From: Bacteriovoracaceae bacterium UBA2394
Lineage (GTDB): Bacteria; Bdellovibrionota; UBA2394
Direction of reading: 5' to 3'
Assembly (NCBI GenBank): GCA_002343335.1
Contig: DDSI01000125.1
Coordinates: 10,643 to 27,614 of the forward strand
DNA: 16,972 bases
Below the pieces are notes generated by a model that saw only the letters and a list, made by a program, of their open reading frames with translations, was not told the origin of the DNA and made no database searches. Below are positions 14,844-16,972 of the stretch, one piece after another (position 1 is the first letter of the stretch; each line of letters opens with the position of its first letter). Position numbers and translations under genes: made by a program.

Positions 14844-16562
14844 TTGTTTCATCGCACTCTTCGTCCCTTTTTGTTTTCCACCCTTTTAATTCCAACGTTA
14901 TGGATCTCTGTTTCTCCAATTTTTGCCCAAACGGAAAATGAGACGCCGGCATCTAACCCAGCTTTGATGGAAGCGCTCCGGCCCTACGCGGATCGTATCG
15001 AAGCCAGCTTGCGCGTCAGCCTAGATCCTCGCTTCGGGCAAGGCACGGGCAAGTTCATGAATGATCTGAATTCCATTTCAAGGGAAATGCAAAGAAATCC
15101 GCTCTTTGGAGAAGGCGTCGATCTTTCTACCGAATTGCAGAAGCTTTTTCAGGATGAAAACGGAAACAAGAAAATAGAAGAATACGATATTCCGCAATCG
15201 TTCGCGGATTATTTGAACGATCGATTGAAAATCGCCAAAGCGGATTGGTTTACGGTCCGCCCCACCAAGCGAGCGCGATTACTTGAATTGTTTTATCAAT
15301 TGGGAAGCGTGGGCTACGAAAAAGTAGATCTCGCCGAGATGGTAAAACTTTCACGGGAATTGTACCCCCAAGGACTTGAAGGCGAATCTCCCATTCCGGA
15401 ACTCACTGAAGTGATCATTCCCTACCATCTCGAGGAGAGAGTTGAAGCCGCTCGAAAGAAATTGGAATCCCATCCTCAGCGTTCGCAATTTCCAAATCTA
15501 TCGCTCGTCCGAAATCCATTTATCACAAGTGAAGATCAAGTGGCCCTTCCTGATCTCGAAGCTCCTCTTTCTCATGAAACGAGAATGAATAAATGGGTGA
15601 AGGCAGTTCGTACCGCGGTGGCAATGCCCCTCGCGGCGATTGGGAATCTCATGGGCGGAAATTTCTCCCCCGCTTCGCTTGCAAGCGCCGGAAGTACGAT
15701 TGGTCAAGAAACGAACTTTATTTATACAAGCTCTCGTTGGAACCGTTTTTGGCAAAGATTTAAACTCCAGGGGAATTTTGCCATCAATGCAAACTTTGGC
15801 GCCCTCGTCACAAGCTTTGCGATTTTAACGGCAATGACCACATCCGCCATTGAAAATCCCGTCTTAAAGATGGCTGCAGGAGTGGGTCTTGCGGCGGTAA
15901 GCTTTGTCGGATCGTACGTCGCGCTCGAGTTTATCAAGTATCGATCCTTAAAAGTTTTGGCAGGTCTGATTGGCGGAATGGCCGCTCTCGCATTTTTTAA
16001 AGGTCACTATATCAATTTGAACCTTGCGGAATTTTTCATCAAAGCCCTGGGCATCAACACAGCAGCATTTTTTGCAACCTTCGGGGCCACGCAAGTGCTA
16101 GCGGGTTCGTTGCATAACAATGGAGAACTGAGCGAGGGTCGACGTTATCCTCTTGAAAGCTTGCTCAATATTTTCGCCGGCACGGCGCGCGCCTTAGCGC
16201 TTGGCTCACTCGCGATGGGCATGGGCGGAACCCTTTTTAACGTGGACCAAGTGACGGGCCCGATCGATCTCCTTGGAATAAACTGGGCTGATATTGAATT
16301 TAACAAAACCGAGGTCTATTCATGGGTCGCTCAGTTCGCAGTGGGGGCACTTGTGACCCTGCCTCTCGCCGTTCGACAATTGAGGGGGAATTACTACATC
16401 GATCTGCAAACTGCTCAAAATCTTTCTCCTCTGACGGTCGATCCTGCGAATCCTAAGCCCGGAGTTATCGGAAGGGCTTGCTCAGAACTCATTCGTGGAC
16501 CGATTCGATGGTTGAGCCGCCTCTACACTCCACGTCGAACCGCTGCGGCTCCCGCTCGTTGA
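14844..16562 (+). CDS. Unrecognised secreted/membrane protein with EF-hand-like loop
   Basis: No family was recognised. With the TTG start the product has 572 residues. A signal peptide (about 1-28, FHRTLRPFL then a hydrophobic core, likely cut at IFA-QTE) precedes a hydrophilic, probably periplasmic region (about 29-300). This contains DENGNKKIEEYD (104-115), which resembles a calcium-binding EF-hand loop with acidic or Asn residues at positions 1, 3, 5, 9 and 12, although the Gly is misplaced. The C-terminal half has about six hydrophobic helices (near 314-335, 340-363, 369-385, 403-422, 442-463 and 490-511), rich in Gly and Ala, and then a basic tail. It may be an inner-membrane protein with a large periplasmic N-domain. 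It follows the 13269 gene and precedes murF. Confidence 0.82.
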   Translation: MFHRTLRPFLFSTLLIPTLWISVSPIFAQTENETPASNPALMEALRPYADRIEASLRVSLDPRFGQGTGKFMNDLNSISREMQRNPLFGEGVDLSTELQKLFQDENGNKKIEEYDIPQSFADYLNDRLKIAKADWFTVRPTKRARLLELFYQLGSVGYEKVDLAEMVKLSRELYPQGLEGESPIPELTEVIIPYHLEERVEAARKKLESHPQRSQFPNLSLVRNPFITSEDQVALPDLEAPLSHETRMNKWVKAVRTAVAMPLAAIGNLMGGNFSPASLASAGSTIGQETNFIYTSSRWNRFWQRFKLQGNFAINANFGALVTSFAILTAMTTSAIENPVLKMAAGVGLAAVSFVGSYVALEFIKYRSLKVLAGLIGGMAALAFFKGHYINLNLAEFFIKALGINTAAFFATFGATQVLAGSLHNNGELSEGRRYPLESLLNIFAGTARALALGSLAMGMGGTLFNVDQVTGPIDLLGINWADIEFNKTEVYSWVAQFAVGALVTLPLAVRQLRGNYYIDLQTAQNLSPLTVDPANPKPGVIGRACSELIRGPIRWLSRLYTPRRTAAAPAR

Positions 16563-16578
16563 GATTCAAACTTTGCGC

Positions 16579-16621
16579 AATCGTCTCATCCAGTTAGACT
16601 TTTCTAACGGATGGGACGATT
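16579..16621 (+). promoter_or_regulatory. Long hairpin covering the murF start codon
   Basis: AATCGTCTCATCC (16579-16591) pairs with GGATGGGACGATT (16609-16621) at 12 Watson-Crick positions plus one G-U wobble. After a single bulged A, GTTAG pairs with CTAAC, closing a 6-base loop ACTTTT. The murF ATG at 16611-16613 is inside the stem. No T tract follows on either strand, so it does not look like a terminator. It may restrict murF translation. Confidence 0.7.
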
Positions 16622-16972
16622 CGAAAAGCCATTTCAGACTCTCCAGCCCAATTTCAAATTATCTCAAGAAATACAGGGATTCTCGACCGATTCTCGTCAC
16701 ATCCGACCGGGAGAAATTTTTGTCGCGATCTCCGGCGAGAAGTTCGACGGCCATGATTTTGTCGCGGAAATTTCCACTCAGGGGGCGCTGGGAGCGATCG
16801 TATCTAAATCTGCAATCCTGAAAGACTCAGATAAAATCCCGTCAGGGTTTCCGCTCTTTCAGGTGGAAAATACGACTGAAGCTCTTCGCACGATCGCGGC
16901 CGCTTATCGCAAGGCTCTCACCATTCCGATCATAGCAGTGGGTGGCAGTAACGGAAAAACGACGACAAAGGA
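16611..16972 (+). CDS. murF: MurF, UDP-MurNAc-tripeptide:D-Ala-D-Ala ligase (5' part)
   Basis: MurF adds D-Ala-D-Ala to UDP-MurNAc-tripeptide in the cytoplasm, the last soluble step of peptidoglycan precursor synthesis. The visible 120 codons, cut by the window end, show the N-terminal substrate-binding domain with FSTDSRHIRPGEIFVAISGE followed by KFDGHDF. The start of the ATP-binding domain is AVGGSNGKTTTK, whose GSNGKTTTK P-loop is the form typical of MurF rather than MurC, D or E. The ATG at 16611 is the only reasonable start: a stop codon lies two codons upstream and no alternative start follows before the conserved region. There is no clear ribosome binding site, and the start lies in a strong hairpin. 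It begins 48 bases after the preceding gene. Confidence 0.93.
   Translation, partial: MGRFEKPFQTLQPNFKLSQEIQGFSTDSRHIRPGEIFVAISGEKFDGHDFVAEISTQGALGAIVSKSAILKDSDKIPSGFPLFQVENTTEALRTIAAAYRKALTIPIIAVGGSNGKTTTK

Noticed and set aside
16573..16821. 82-codon plus-strand open frame beginning at 16573
   Set aside because: It overlaps murF in another frame, while the murF frame carries the conserved TDSR and GSNGKTTTK motifs.

Overview
The window looks like a chromosomal stretch of a Gram-negative, deltaproteobacteria-like organism (Bdellovibrionota or Myxococcota grade). This is inferred from a complete pilM-N-O-P-Q type IV pilus (T4P) alignment and secretin operon and from an ABC ATPase/permease pair coupled to pilD. 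From memory, that pairing resembles the Myxococcus xanthus pilH-pilI-pilD order. Base composition looks close to balanced. No rRNA, tRNA, CRISPR array, phage or transposase gene was seen.

Layout, minus strand (window position 13188 down to 1; genes are transcribed right to left). First comes an ABC-2 type exporter (ATPase 13188-12226, permease 12229-11456), then prepilin peptidase pilD (11459-10677). Next is a membrane sensor histidine kinase (10670-9006), an atypical stand-alone receiver (8957-8535), and an NtrC/PilR-type sigma-54 activator (8360-6933). A perfect 28-bp inverted-repeat element follows (6844-6922). Two minor prepilin genes come next: a FimT/GspH-like one (6767-6003) and a PilV-like one (5978-5340). 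Last is pilM-N-O-P-Q (5118-186), ending at a probable terminator (135-167). The first 41 bases hold the apparent start of another minus-strand gene. Several junctions are 4-base ATGA overlaps: ATPase/permease, permease/pilD, pilM/N, pilO/P and pilP/Q. That points to tightly coupled expression.

Layout, plus strand (13269 to the right end). There is a polytopic membrane protein of unknown function. It is followed by an unrecognised secreted/membrane protein that most likely starts at a TTG codon behind a strong ribosome binding site, and then by the 5' part of murF (peptidoglycan precursor ligase). The murF start codon lies inside a long predicted RNA hairpin.

How the parts fit: PilD processes the prepilins, including the two minor ones here. 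PilM-N-O-P form the inner-membrane and periplasmic alignment complex that connects to the PilQ secretin pore. The kinase and sigma-54 activator probably control pilus or surface genes, and the ABC exporter is plausibly needed for pilus biogenesis. The motor and major pilin genes (pilB, pilT, pilC, pilA) are not in the window. The most interesting points are the murF start hairpin, the REP/MITE-like element, the possible swap of lipidation between PilQ and PilP, the degenerate receiver between kinase and activator, and the two unrecognised plus-strand membrane proteins.
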